A DNA stretch of 64,000 nt from Echinarachnius parma (taxonomy: Eukaryota; Echinodermata; Echinoidea; Clypeasteroida; Echinarachniidae). This document shows, piece after piece, positions 39,086 through 51,900 of the stretch; the stretch's first letter is position 1, and each line of letters begins with the position of its first letter. A model generated the notes under the pieces. It was given only the letters and a program-made list of their open reading frames with translations. It was not told where the DNA came from and ran no database searches. The stretch lies in contig JBAMJV010003081.1 of the NCBI GenBank assembly GCA_037951105.1, positions 178,632-242,631 on the forward strand, in the 5' to 3' direction. Position numbers and translations under genes: made by a program.

Positions 39086-39354
39086 TTAAGCAATTAGTGA
39101 CAGTTGTGACTCCATCTATTGTAACTCCTTGGTTTAATGGGTCTCCTTAGCATGTTCCTGTATATTGGTTTTGCTTTTACGATTCGTTAACACTGTTCAG
39201 TTATGTAGTATTAACCATGTTCTTATCCCTTTTGTTATGCAAAAGCAGAAACAAATAGAACAATGTTTTGGTGTTGAAATCAATATATTACAGGAAAACT
39301 GTTACAGTGAACCTCTTCTTCTTCTTCTTCTTCTTCTGGTGTAGTACAGTCCAC

Positions 39355-42300
39355 CTACTGGTCTACAGATGTGCAGTTGACCATGTCCTTTGGCAGAGCA
39401 TTCCACAGTCGGATGGAGTCGGGGAAGAATGCTCGTTGGTACAGGAGAGTTCTTGCAAATGGAACAATGAATTTCTGTGTGTGTCCTCTTTGAGATGTTT
39501 TTGCAGGTTGGAGGTGTTCACGTGGGATGTCGATGAGACAATGCACTATCCTGTACACCATCACCACCTTAAACTGGGCCCTCCGTTCCTGCAGTGTCGG
39601 CCACTGAAGTTGAAGCATTGTTGTGACACTGCTTGTACGTCGGAAATCGTTTTATATGAACCGAGCGTAACGGCGTTGAATCATCTCCAGTTTATTGATG
39701 TTTTTGGGGGTAGAGGGATCCCATACTGTGCACGCATACTCTACAATGGGGCGGATCAGAGCCTTGTAGCAAAGCACCTTCGTGTTGCGCGGACAAGGTC
39801 CGATGTTACGTTGCAGGAAGGCACTTGCAGAGCTAGCCTTTTTTGCGACAGCATTGGCGTGTTGGTTCCAGCTGAGGTCTTTTGCTAGATGCACCCCAAG
39901 GTACTTGGCTGAGTCTGGGCTGTCAAGTGTGTGGTCATGGATTGTGTAGCGGAAGGTTATGGGCTCCTTCTTCTTGGAGACATGAAGTACTTGGCATTTC
40001 TTTGGGTTGAAATCCATTAGCCAATCCTTTTCCCACCTCTCGAGTGAGGTTAGGTCTTCTTGGAGTTGGGTGGCATCGGCTTCTGTCTTCATGTCTCGGT
40101 TCAACATGCAATCATCTGCAAACAATCTCACCTTGGTGTTTGGTGATACGTACTCCGGGAGATCGTTAACGAATAGGAGGAAGAGGAGGGGCCCTAGCAC
40201 ACTTCCTTGAGGTACGCCGGATGTGACTTCTGATGTTTCTGAAGTTACTCCTTCCAAGACAACTTGTTGAGATCTGTCCTTGAGGAAGTTTCTGATCCAG
40301 TTATGAGTCGTGCTGGTAATTCCATAGAAGTCCAATTTATACAAAAGTCTTGCATGGGGAACCTTGTCAAAGGCTTTGGACAGGTCTAAGAGGATGACAT
40401 CACTCTGTGCTCTGGAGTCAAGGCTCTTTGCTAGGTCCTGAATTGCCAGTATCAGTTGTGTCTCACATGAACGTTTATTTCGAAACCCATGTTGAGCGTC
40501 AGAAAGAATCTTGGCCTCCTCAAGGTGTGACATCATGTTGCTCGTAACTATGTGTTCCATGATCTTGCAGGTGATTGACGTGAGTGAGATAGGCCTGTAA
40601 TTTGCTGGCTTGCACTTCTCACCACTTTTGAATATGGGAGCAACATCAGCCTTCCTCCAATCGTCTGGTATTTCACCCTGGTCAAGTGATGCATGGAAGA
40701 GTAGTTTGAATACCGGGGTGATTTCTAAGGCGAGCTCCTTCAGCAGTCTGGGTGGTATTCTGTCTGGCCCAGGGGCTTTGTAGATGTCCAAACAAGAGAG
40801 GAGCTTGTATACACCAGCAGCACATATGTTGATATGAGGCATTTCTGGATGTGGGCTCTTCCCTTTGTCTTTGATGCTGGTAGCATTTTCATCATGGTTG
40901 AAGACAGACGTGAACTGTGAGTTCAGGATCCTGGCTTTGGTCTTGCTATCAGAAAACACGATTCCCTCGGAGGACTTCAGAGGAGCTACACCTGATGAGT
41001 CGCATTTCTTTCCATTTATGAAGCTCCAGAATCTCTTTGGGTTGCTTTTAGAGTCCGGGCTCACAATGTCGGTAAGGAAGTTGTTGTATGCTTGCTTGCA
41101 TTCTGACCTACACTGTGACTTGAGATGCTGGTATCTCTTAAAGTCCTTTGCCTTCTTGGAATTCTTAGCCTTTGCAAAGCTTCTCTTTTTTCGTCTAGTA
41201 AGGCGTTTCACAGTTGTGGTGATCCACGGCTGGTTAAATCGAGAAGACGTCATCTTGGATGGTACATGTCTGACGAGAAGGAGGAGGAGGGTAGACTTGA
41301 TGTCGTCCCACATCTCAGCGATCGGGCTGTCGGTTTTGTACTTCTCTACAAATTTCAATTGAAAAGTCTTGCACTCTTCCCTCATGTCTTGCAGTTTTGC
41401 TTTTTTCCAGAGGTAGATTTTACGTTTCCTTGGTTTGGTCCTTCTGGGGGTGATATCAGTATCGACGAACACGATGTCGTGGTCACTGATGCCAGGGAGT
41501 GCAGCACAACGGTTGACAAGTGACGGTCTGTTTGTTAAGAAGAGATCCAGGGTGTTCTCGTTTCTTGTGGGAAAGTCGACCATCTGCTGCAGGCCACAGG
41601 TCCCAACCATGTTAAGGAAACGTTGGTTGATTGCGACGACAATTCTGTTCCCCTGGATTGAATGTGGGGTCCAGTTAATATCTGGGAGGTTGAAGTCGCC
41701 TCCAATCCAAAACACAGCATTCTTATACCTATGGTGTAAGCTTTCGATGGTAGTGCAAAGCTCCTCCATGTAGGCTAAGGGGCTTGAGGGTGGACGGTAC
41801 ACTGAGCCTACGATGAGAGCCCTGTTCCCTTGTAGCGGCAGTTTTGCAAAGACTGCTTCACAATGCTCCGAGTCGAGCTGACTAGTTTCATAGATGAGTT
41901 CCTTGTTAATGGCAAGGAGAACACCACCAAAATCATCATCTCGATCCCTGCGGATAGCGTCAAATGTTGATGGGAATATCTCAGAACTGTAGAATGCGCT
42001 GTTCAGCCATGTCTCAGTGCCGATGATAATGCTTGGAGAGGAAGAGTCGATCAAGTTACCAATTTCAGCCTTCTTGTTTCTTACGCTCTGAAAATTTACA
42101 TTCAAAATATTGACATTAGTAGATCTTGTGTTGCGTTGTTTCTTTGAGGAGCAGGCATGTTGCGTGTTCCTTGGTGACGAGTGAAACAGTGGTGGTCCAG
42201 GGCAGTCCCTAGTGTTATGAGCAGATCCCTCGCTAGGTGAAGATGAAGACAAACTATCAAATGGGTTTGTTTGTTCCACTCTAAAAGAGTCAAATAGAGA

Positions 42301-42858
42301 TGTGGAAAACTGGGGCATGCCGCATGACACGCATTGCCATGACACGCTAACATTGGTTAGGGCTTGGTACACTGGTGTTGACATGTGCATGCAATCGACA
42401 TGATACCAGTCTTGACAATCGTCACATGCAACGCCACGTTGATTCCATCTGACTGCACGGTTGCAGATCTGACATGGATATTTCACGCCGGTGCGAGGGC
42501 CTGGATTTAGTTCAACGTCTGAGGCATTAACGAGCAGTAACAAGCTAAGGTAGAGAAGAGCATGCGCCTTGGATCTAAAATCAGTAGAAACACCATGCCA
42601 CTCCAGTTGAAGTACTTTCCGCTTTCGATGTCTCTTCTGCAAGGAGTTTCTCAGCCCTTGATGAAGACGAAGTGGTTGAAGCAGATTACCTGCCCAGGGA
42701 GATCCATTTCTGCCATAGTTGTAGAACATCTTCAGACTGGAAATGTTTGATGAATGCACATCTGTCTCACCGGTTTGCTGGGTGGTCAATATGATGTTTG
42801 TGATGACTGACAAGAACAGAACCAAACAACAGCTGTTGATGAAACATCTAGAAGCCAT
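39355..42858 (-). CDS. CR1-like LINE polyprotein: signal-like leader, 2A, PHD finger, endonuclease, reverse transcriptase
   Basis: One frame of 1167 codons, with a single in-frame TAA at 39652-39654 near the C terminus; ND-FRRTSSVTTMLQLQW follows in the same frame. The N terminus has a hydrophobic leader (CCLVLFLSVITNIILTT). Residues 114-121 are DVELNPGP, a 2A peptide. A C4HC3 PHD finger follows (C129, C132, C145, C148, H153, C156, C176, C179). Next comes an APE-type endonuclease (NVNFQSVRNKKAEI, GTETWL, GGDFNLPDINW, GISDHDIV). The reverse transcriptase has APGPDRIPP, NYRPISLTSITCK, QHGFRNKRSC, LDLSKAFDKVPH, GVPQGSVLGPLLF and the catalytic FADD at about 913-916. The tail LWNALPKDMV is typical of the clade. 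It copies its own RNA by target-primed reverse transcription. The late stop would remove about 98 residues of the C-terminal region. Confidence 0.92.
42496..42557 (-). other. 2A ribosome-skipping peptide in the LINE frame
   Basis: The residues LLLLVNASDVELNPGP fit the 2A consensus D(V/I)ExNPGP, where the ribosome skips the Gly-Pro bond and releases the upstream peptide. The predicted upstream product is a 120-residue leader beginning with a signal-like segment; the downstream product begins with the PHD finger. 2A sequences at the N terminus of sea urchin non-LTR elements are established knowledge. The skipping itself is not shown here. Confidence 0.85.
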
Positions 42859-44589
42859 GGTTATAGTATCGTCTCAATTCAGTGTGTGTATGAATCGAGC
42901 CTGGTGACTCAATATTCCCACAAAAATTGTTCTAATCTAAAGACTAAAGTCTCTCAATTTTCCAGCCAAAATTGTCAATTTTGAAAATCTGTAGGATCCA
43001 TTAACAATAATATAGAATATCCAGATGGCTGCCACAGTAACATAAATAGAAAATACAATCAGGTTGCAGATGTCCGTAAACTATAAGTATAATACAGTCT
43101 CCTTTATACAGTCTATGGTGTACATGTAGTTGATGACAAGAAGTCAGGTGACTCCCTTTTCCCGCCAAAAATATTGATCTCCAAAATCTTGTTGACCAGA
43201 GTAACAAAATCAACAAGTAAAGTTAAAAAAATCAACAAGTAAAGTAAAAAAAAAACAACAAGTAAAGTCAAAATTTAATCAAAATATCCTAGGAAAGACT
43301 GATGCTACTTAAATAGCACATACGATTGTTTGTAGCTATCCATAAACAAGATCTAGTGGGCTGGAGAATGCATCCAAGTCCAGGAAAACTCAAGCTGAGC
43401 TGACACTACATGAAAAACCACACATGGGACTGGTGTTGTGAAGGCTGATTTCACATTGCAGAAGTAGTTGAGTAGAAGGTGTCTCAATATGCAATATCCA
43501 GGCAAAAACATCACACAAAATTCAGATATATCATTGAATCCAGCAATTCTTCCCAGTAAATAGAATAGACACACAAAATAAAGTCTCAAATGAGATGAAA
43601 AATATTGAGATTTTAAGAGCCAAAAAAGGGCACACACACGCTGCACTGTGCCATTGCCAAAAAAAAAAAAAAAACAAACAAAACAAACCTACTGTGCATA
43701 CAAACATTAACCCAAACCATGCCAGGGGGAGGGGGGGGGGGGGGGGGGGGGTTGGAATCCAACTGCAACGCGCGCAAGTATGGCCGCACGACTTCATGAG
43801 TTCTTTCATTGAAGTCTTGCGCAACTTTTGAGACCAAATTTGCGACGACCCAATATACCGTTTCCAAATTTACGTAACCTTTTGTAAGTGAATGTCGGCT
43901 CAAAAATTCCTAAATTTTGTGATTTGTGTAGAAATTCTATGGAAATGGACTTTTTCCTAGAATATACAAAACCTTCATTATTTTTTATTCCAATTACTGG
44001 AATTATTTTATTTTTAGCTTAAAATGGTCGGATAATGGCCAATAATTCATTCCATTTAAAAGAACAATACAAAAACAAACAAACAAGGAAATACATACAA
44101 AATACAAAAATAAAAACAGCTAAGGAAAACTAAACTAGGAAAATTCTGGCTGTCGCAATTTTTAATGTTGAAAACCTGTTAATTAAGTAATACAGAATAT
44201 TCATGCACAAAATTAGCATATTATTCTGAAAGTACATTTGGATGAAACGAATACATTTTCTTTCATGGATTTTTTCTAAGAGTGCAAGAGAACATGCAAT
44301 AAATCTATACATTCTTTACTTGTTTTTATTGTTTTCTCTGTCATTCTAACATAATTATATATTACTTTACTTCTTATACACTATATTCACCTTCCTTGCA
44401 CCCCTGCATATTGACACCCCTTTAAGAAATGATATGCCCCCAGACTATAATAATATGATTATTTACATATTACACATACTACGGAAAGAATCTTGTGTAA
44501 TGTGTACCGTGGTGAGAAGTCATGGAATTCTTGATGCAAGATCATGGAAAGTTCGTGGAATTTGACTTTGAAATAAGGGTATGAACCCT
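42859..44589. other. no gene seen; simple repeats and poly-G tract
   Basis: This may include LINE 5' untranslated sequence close to 42858. It holds three near-direct copies of ATCAACAAGTAAAGT-type sequence at 43208-43270, an A-rich run at 43659 and a G run of about 20 at 43729-43751. Short open frames lack recognisable features. Confidence 0.5.
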
Positions 44590-44745
44590 GAGCTAAAAGA
44601 GGATCAGATAGTGAGTTCCCCATCCTTTCAAACTTATGCAAAATTGTTGCATATTGCTAGTAAAATCAAACCTGTATTAGTGGACAGGTGTCTTTGACAA
44701 CCAACCTGCTATAGTGCCCATCACAAGTGATCCCTTGCGGCAATC
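44590..44745 (+). pseudogene. decayed copy of SNRNP25 exon-intron junction
   Basis: The stretch from AAAGAGGATCAGATAGTGAG through TTGCATATTGCTAG to AGTGATCCCTTGCGG aligns throughout with 23118-23275: exon end AAGAGGATCAGAGA, donor, intron start, and the left part of the CAGTCAAACC MITE. The reading frame of the exon is not kept further upstream. As the MITE sits at the same position in both, the copy was made after the MITE landed in the SNRNP25 intron. It lies about 21.5 kb downstream of the parent on the same strand. Confidence 0.75.
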
Positions 44746-44880
44746 CATTCCATATAGTTTTCTTCTATAATACATGAAAGTTTTCTTTTCAAACAAATTA
44801 AACAGTATATTGATATTTCATGAACAAATGTTTTAAATTTATAACAACCTTAATACAAAATGTGTTTTGATTTAACTAAG
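44746..44880 (-). mobile_element. decayed L1-like LINE 3' fragment
   Basis: Similar over most of its length to 30530-30690 (blocks TTTTCTTTTCAA, ATATTGATATTCCA-like and AAAATGTGTTTT-like in the same order). No open frame. Probably the same LINE family as the remnant at 30406-32736. Confidence 0.45.
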
Positions 44881-44888
44881 GGTGATCT

Positions 44889-45047
44889 GGGCCCCGTTGC
44901 AGAAAGAGATAAAATCGATTGTAAGTTGCAATTAAGTCGGATCATGTGTTCTACATGCGCAAATCTAATTGGTTGAAACGCACAAATTTTGTGACTTACA
45001 ATCAATTACAATTTACAATCGATTGATCTCTTTCTGCAACGGGGCCC
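44889..45047. mobile_element. 159-bp foldback MITE (GGGCCCCGTTGCAG ends)
   Basis: Both ends are GGGCCCCGTTGCAGAAAGAG and its reverse complement. Inner arms with AATCGATTGTAA also pair, leaving a short loop. No coding content. Confidence 0.8.
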
Positions 45048-45211
45048 TAGAATGATTTCTATGTTCTTATGAAATATTTTCATTTGATTTTGATATAATT
45101 ATTGTAACATTTTCTATAATTATTAGTCTAAGAATATTGTATTGTTCTCTTTGTTATTGTAAAGCGCATTGATATGCAGTTATTGTAATGAAATGCGCTA
45201 TATAAGAACCA

Positions 45212-45247
<36 letters not shown>

Positions 45248-46240
45248 CATGTGCATAAGACATGTACGCTGTAATTCTTACAAGCTTCGACCACAGTTTA
45301 TCAAGGCTTTGCTTTAATAAAGCATCTATGTTTAATAATTCAGCTGCTAAAGGGATAGTTTACTTTTGGTTTAGAGGGCGCTTCAAGAAATGATGTATAT
45401 TTTTGCATTGATTTATTTGCATACCTTAGACATAAATATACATTTTATATGATTCGTAGTGCAAGCTACGGAGTCAAACATACATAATGTATGCATATGA
45501 AAAGTGGGAGGACAATCCCCTCCACTTTCAAATGTGTGTTCCTCCGCCTGTTGACGCCCATGTTTTCAAGTACCTCGTGACTAGGCCCACGACGGGTCCC
45601 TCTGGGTAGGATAAGTAGGCCTATGCTCAACTAATGCAGATGTCGACTTTGGAGCCCCTTTGGAGATGTCTGGCTGCTCTTACAATCATGATCATCATCA
45701 GTTTATGCATCATGAATGAATGGAACGGGTGCATTTGCGGCTTGAAGAAATTAGTCAACGATTTATAATTATCATATTAGGCGCAATGAAGTATTGCTTG
45801 ATTATTCGTACACTTTTTATTTTGCAAATATTTCAGTCGTACCATGCACATAACGTAAACTGACCCATCATTGCAAAAGATCGATTATATCTCAGAAGAA
45901 AAGCCTAAACTGAAATGCATTGAGAAGCTACAATATTCCTCTTTAAAAAGTACACAAAACAAGGTTAATTTTGAAATTATCTTCTCAGACCAAACAAATA
46001 ATTGTTCGCATGTACCATTTTCATTGAGTCACACGGTGGAAGTCGCACCGATTTGAGCGTATGTTCAACAGGTAATTATAACTCATTTCAGAGCATATAG
46101 TGATAATGAGTGAGTTTTGTTTCATAGAAAAGAAATTTATGAACTAAGTTCGAAAATGCGCAAACGCCGGACTGAACTTTCACACATGATAGGATGTGTT
46201 AAATAGTGTATACAGACTACAAAATAACATGTCTTGCTCA
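45048..46240. other. intergenic, with (TTA)n and a lone MITE end
   Basis: A TTATTA microsatellite lies at about 45216-45246. At 45349 a lone AGGGATAGTTTACTTTTGGT end resembles the AGGGGTAG MITE family, but no right end was found. The part directly left of 46241 would be the 3' untranslated region of the death-domain gene; no convincing poly(A) signal was identified. Confidence 0.45.
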
Positions 46241-46520
46241 TCAAAACTTTAAAGCTATACTTTTCAGTTTAGCTTCTTCAAAGATACCACGAAGATCACC
46301 TCTTGCGTTAGGACCATTTCCATGCTGATCTTTCCACGACATGAGGACTTCTGTTATCGCCTGTACATAATTGTTGTTACATTCTTTCAGTTTGACGTTG
46401 GCTTGGTTGAAATTCGAACCAAGCTTTCCGCAGAGTCTATGATAGCGACCGTCAGCAGGGACTTCTTCAGCAATCTCGTAAATGAACTCTTCTGTCAATC
46501 CCTGTTCTGATTGACTAGTG
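46241..46520 (-). CDS. terminal exon: death domain
   Basis: After the pyrimidine tract TTTCCCTTTTCTTTTG the first AG ends at 46521; a second AG six bases on ends at 46515. Both give phase 2 and keep the frame. It reads TSQSEQGLTEEFIYEIAEEV then PADGRYHRLCGKLG then NQANVKLKECNNNYVQAITE then VLMSWKDQHGNGPNARGDLR then GIFEEAKLKSIALKF and TGA at 46241-46243. The six-helix death-domain pattern, with the W-K in helix 5 (LMSWKDQ) and an LRGIFEEAKL-type last helix, is clear. Death domains self-associate and recruit adaptors. Confidence 0.9.
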
Positions 46521-48887
46521 CTTATTGTTACAAAAGAAAAGGGAAATACAAATAGCTATAATTGTTAATAACTAGAAAATGTGATTGGAAAAGGACACCA
46601 TTTTGTAATAATTTTCCTGAATGTTGATGTTTTACCCACAGATTATTCAAAATTATTCCCTTCTTATAATTTCATAGACCTGGGCCCATATTCATGAAAC
46701 CCTGCTAGATTAGTTACTTGCTAAGTCTATTTTGGATGTCTTGGCTACTATGTTAGTTGCTTACTAAAGGTTCACTTAGTGGGTACCTGAAGTTTACCCA
46801 GCTAACCCTAGAGTTGGGGACTAGGAAAACTGTGTGTTGCTCAATAAACTGCACATTTAAAATACACTTAGCAAGTAACTAAGCTAGCGGGGTTTCATAT
46901 GGGGCCTGGTAAATTGTTTTATTGTTTTTTTAATAACTAGACCAATTGCTTTATGATTGTGTACTAGAGTGCAATTTGTTGGGTTCCACAGGATAAAACC
47001 ATTATTTCAAAAAGTAAACATTCAGAGGCGATATTAAAAAAAAATAGCAAAATAATACACATAAATAAAATAAAATAAAACTAAAATTAAAATAATACAT
47101 AAATCAAAAATACAAACAAATAAATAAAATACTATATTATCCTGAAAAGTCTAAAATATGATTTGAATACGATGAAGTAACGGTCTTAGCTTAGCAAATT
47201 CCTTGGTAAATGTCTCATTTATTCTAAGTATATAATTCAATACCAACACTGATATGTTTGTGAAATAATTTGTGAGGAAGAATTGAGTTTGTGGTTGTCT
47301 TTATGCAGGTTTACCTAAAATATATTACAAGTCGCTTCTTTTGTGCTGTATGTCGGTTATGATCCCTTTTTGTTTGCACATTATATTTGGAAGTGGCCTC
47401 CATGTGGTGCCTTGGTGCAATGTGAAGATTTTATACTTTTCTGGTTAATTTGACCACAGGAAGCTGGTTCTAATCTATTGTTTCCTTCCAGGACGTTTGG
47501 GAATATTTGTTGAACCCCATTGCATATTTCAACCATACACATAATATTAGCATTACTACAAACAGTGTTCCTGAATAGTTTTAACTAAATTTCATTCAAT
47601 GACAACTTATTATTGAAAATACGTATGACATATGACCAGACAAACTTACATGTTTACCTATCTTCAATCTGTTCACTTGTTATCTCACATTTTATGCCCA
47701 AATTTTGTTGAAGATTTTCGAAATAGTTACCATCGTTGTGGAAAATTAAAGAAAATCAATACATTTATTAAAGGACAATGAAACCCAAGCAAAATGTTGC
47801 TTTCGTAGACTTGCAGAGGATAGGAGGAATAATCTCTGAAAGTTGGAGCATATTTGGGCAAGAAACAAGTCAGAAAACTATAACTCTTTAAAGATGCACA
47901 TTTATTCCTATGGGGAACTCAAATTGGCAATGCACTCTGATAATTGTGTAGACTGCAGCTCCCCATATGTTTTGTACACAAATGTTTTTACAATGTTCTT
48001 ATAGTCAATGCATTCTACAAAACATAATTATGTTGAACTCAAACGAAGGGTAATCATACATTTTGAGAAAATTTAACAACATTGAAATGCAGTGTACAAA
48101 ATGTATGGGGAGTAGTCCAGAACTTTGATAGAGTGCGTTGCCAATTTGAGTCACTCGTAGTCTAAATAAATGGCTCTTTTCAAAGAGCCATAGTTTTCTT
48201 ATTTCTTGACCGATTGTGCTCAAATTTTCAGAGACTATTCATCCTATTTAGTGTCTTCTAGTGCATATAACAATTTGTCTGGATTTCATTATCCTTTACA
48301 GAGTCCATCCAAAAATGTGATAGTGGGCACAATGTGCCCCCCCCCCCGACACTTACATAATTATAACGTGATAATGCAAGCTTGACATCTCTTGACTCTT
48401 ACCTAGTTTCTTGCGGAGTTGTGTCGGTAGCTGTTGAAGAGGAAGCATATTACGATACATAATATTATGTTAGTCACTATAGTCGTAGCAATCATTTTAT
48501 CTGGCTGACGTTACCACATTATTATAATGATAACTCACTCGAAAACTAGATATAGTTATATAATGAAATAGATAATACAGTTTGTAAACAAATACAGTGA
48601 GTTTCATTTGTGGGAAATTAAGATAGATACATAGAAAATTACTATTTCATTTCATTTCATTTCATTTCATTTATTTTCATTTTCAACAACAAAAGTATAA
48701 TTTTACAAAATGATACACTGACAAAAATATTCTTACAGAAGTCATGAAATACATAATATACACAATACACAATACAAATCAGTAATGAATAATAATTGTT
48801 GAAAATGGAGGGCGCTGCTAAAAAGCAAAGCTTGTAGTGTGCAGCGCCCTCAAGAGTTACTCTTACATTACCTTAAACTACTAGATG

Positions 48888-48928
<41 letters not shown>

Positions 48929-51900
48929 TTACTACTACTAGTAATAATAATAATACTACAAGATAATCTCTCCCCTATGATGATAAATTTAAGAAAAAAA
49001 GAAAAAAATACAAATGTATACCTACAACCAATGAAAACTACTACTTAGAATGAAACCAAAAAAGAAGGGGAAAAAAAAAAAAAAAAAAAAAAAAAGAAAA
49101 AAGAAAAAAGAAAAAAAAGAAAAAAAAAAAATAATAAATAAATAAGGAGAAAGAAAAAGAAAATTGGGAGGTAAAGAGTTGTAGAGGAAAGAAAGTAAAA
49201 GACAATGACATAGAAAATATGGATCAGTAATCTCGCCAACCAAGGTAATCCGCAATGTTGACCAGGTCAGGGCACTAGTACACACTATATCATGTGAGTT
49301 CAATTCTATTTTATATAATATAATTTAATTAATTAAATTTAATTGATTAATTTTCCTTTTATATTATGAATGAGCCTAGTCTATTAAATACGAACATAAT
49401 AAGTGTTGTTTTAGTTTAGTTTTAAACTGATTGAGGCTAGGGGAGTCTTTTATTAAATCATTCAGATTATTCCAAAACTTGGGACCACTAAATGTTATAT
49501 TTGATTTCGCTAAGTGAGTTCTAATTAAAGGTAAATGATATGCTTCGGAGTTACGCGTTTTATAACGATGTATGGTGTTATTTTTAATAAACATATGCTT
49601 AAATACGTCAGGTTGATTACCAATATTGAAGTTATACATAAATTGTCCTAATTGATAACTATAAAGATCTTGAATTTTGAGTATATTATTATCTTTAAAA
49701 AGTTCATTAAACCATGTTTAACATTTGACTTGAACAAAGTTTTGTAAGAGGGCGAATAATTGTATAAGGCATGAAATTAGCAATTATGTACGTGATATTT
49801 AGAACTCCATTAACAAAACCAAATGAAAGTCTGATTACATTTGTAATATCATGACTACAGTATTCTTCCCGTTTTATACTCACTCTTTCCTTTGCTAGTG
49901 ATTTTTTCCCGCTCACCACCAGAACTAGTGCCAGGAATATCAGTGCCTGCATGCATACAAACCAATAGGTAATCACTCTTCTTATTTATGTTGACAAGGG
50001 TTCGTACATATTAAAGGAACTACAGCGTCTAGATGGCCTAATTTTCACAATTCGGCTCTCTATATGTAATTTTCCCGAAGAAAAAGAATTTGGCAGTCAA
50101 TTCTCATGAAATCAATCAATTTTGGGGTAATTAGTAAAATGTCCTGGGAACGCCCCTTTTAAATCGCCAAAATGTGACGTCATCTAAAGAACGGACTAAT
50201 GAACTAAATACTGTAGATGACGCGTCATGACGTAAGCCAATGAATTGTCAATCACATGTCAATCACGCTGCCGATTCCGGACCCTAAATGTGGGTGGGGC
50301 GTAAACTGGCTGCTAAGTGAGATTTGGCATCAGAAAATTAGTCTTAAATCACTAATGTGTTTATTTGTATGGATTTTTTTTCGGCAGACCTATGTTTCAA
50401 GTCATCAACTATGGAATAAGTGTCAAAGTACGTTGTATTATTTAGGTCCTTTAATCACTCGTTCTGAGACGGCTCTTGCAAATGAGGGAATTTTTAATTT
50501 TTTTTTTTGGGGGGGGGGGGGGGAATACTTGCATTTACAAGGCTATGTGTGCGTCTTGTATCCTAATTTTTTTTTTGTATAGACTTCATTTTGTGGTCAT
50601 GTGTGAAAAACAGAAGATTGATTGTTGAACTGTGAAATAAGTTCGGAAAGGGCCTTAAAGGGGTAGTTTAGTTTTGGTAGAGAGGGCGCTGCACATCACA
50701 ATTTTCTTGTGAGATAATGAAAAACTGAGTGTCGAATTTGAGAGAACATGCAATTTTAATGGCAGAATAAACTTCATTTTGTCAAAATCGGTCCAGAAAC
50801 GGCTGAAATATCAATAAATATATTTGATCTTTTAATTATTTTGGGCCCAAATAGTTAGATGATTTTTTCAAAAATTTAAAAAATGCTTACACTTTTTCAA
50901 AAATGTTCAAAAGCGTTTTTTAAATAGTTGTTGATGAACATCACATGCATTATTTGTATGAAAAATGGTTGAAACCAATGCCTTTTTAGAAAGCGCCTTC
51001 TTGTGTTTTAATGGCTCTTTTTTTTAAATGATAACAGGCTTTTTACTTAGTCGTTTGTAATTTTGTATACCTTTCGAGCATGGTGGAGTAATAACTATTA
51101 GTTTATAATGTTACTGTCCAGGTTTGGTTACTAAAGTTCAGCCTTACCAAACTTTACTACCCCTTTAAAGGAAATATGGAAATACGGGTGTAATACATGC
51201 CAAAAAGCGTGTAGAATCTGTGACACGATGTCGATGAGAAAACCAAATAGCTCAACAAGCATACGCAATTATAATATCGTCATACTTGTATTTCCAAATG
51301 CTGCCTGGCAAACATAAACAGAAGTACAATCGCCAAACATGTTAACTACCATGACTACAGCGGTAATCTTCCCTTTTGATACTCACTATTTCCTTTACTT
51401 GTAATTTTGTTCTGCTTACCACCAGAACTAGGGCCAGGAGTGTCAGTTCCTGAATGAATACAAAACAATACAGAATATGCAATCACTCTTCTAATTGATG
51501 TCGGCAAGGGTTCGTACACACACACATATATAGACACAAATTTAAAGATTTACACCTGTACGACTACGAACGTCATATACGTCATCAGTTGTACATCGGT
51601 GAGATCAAGCGCCGGTTGGCCAATAGGATCACCGAACACCTGAGATCCATCCGCCTCGACACTCCTGGACTCCCCGTGGCTGCACATTTCAACATAGGAG
51701 CCCATTCCGCTGGAGATGTTGAAGTGTACATCCTTAGAACTTGCTCCGGGGAAGGGGACCGCAAGGATGCCGAGCTTAGACTGATCCACAAGCTAGGGAC
51801 ATTGGCCCCCTCCGGCATCAACATTTCTTTCCGTGCTTTCCCCATTGTGCCCCATTAGCTGCATTCTCCTACCCTACCCCCCCCCCCCCTTCCCCTCCCC

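Larger units (their letters stand above)
39312..42858 (-). mobile_element. nearly intact CR1-type LINE
   Basis: A minus-strand non-LTR retrotransposon, bounded at its 3' end by an AAG-type simple repeat (39315-39337, read as CTT on the plus strand) and containing one long frame from the ATG at 42858. No clear target duplication was found, and the 5' untranslated region, if present, lies in the unassigned sequence above 42858. The good preservation suggests a young copy. Confidence 0.9.

Noticed and set aside
39268-41773. Plus-strand frames over 39.2-41.8 kb
   Set aside because: They are antisense shadows of the LINE frame on the minus strand.
43531-43903. Pro-rich and Phe-rich frames across 43.5-43.9 kb
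   Set aside because: They run through poly-G and poly-A tracts and lack recognisable features.
45349-45400. Possible full MITE of the AGGGGTAG family
   Set aside because: Only the left end is visible; no inverse end was found before 46240.
49022-49303. Phe-rich frames
   Set aside because: Produced by the poly-A tract.
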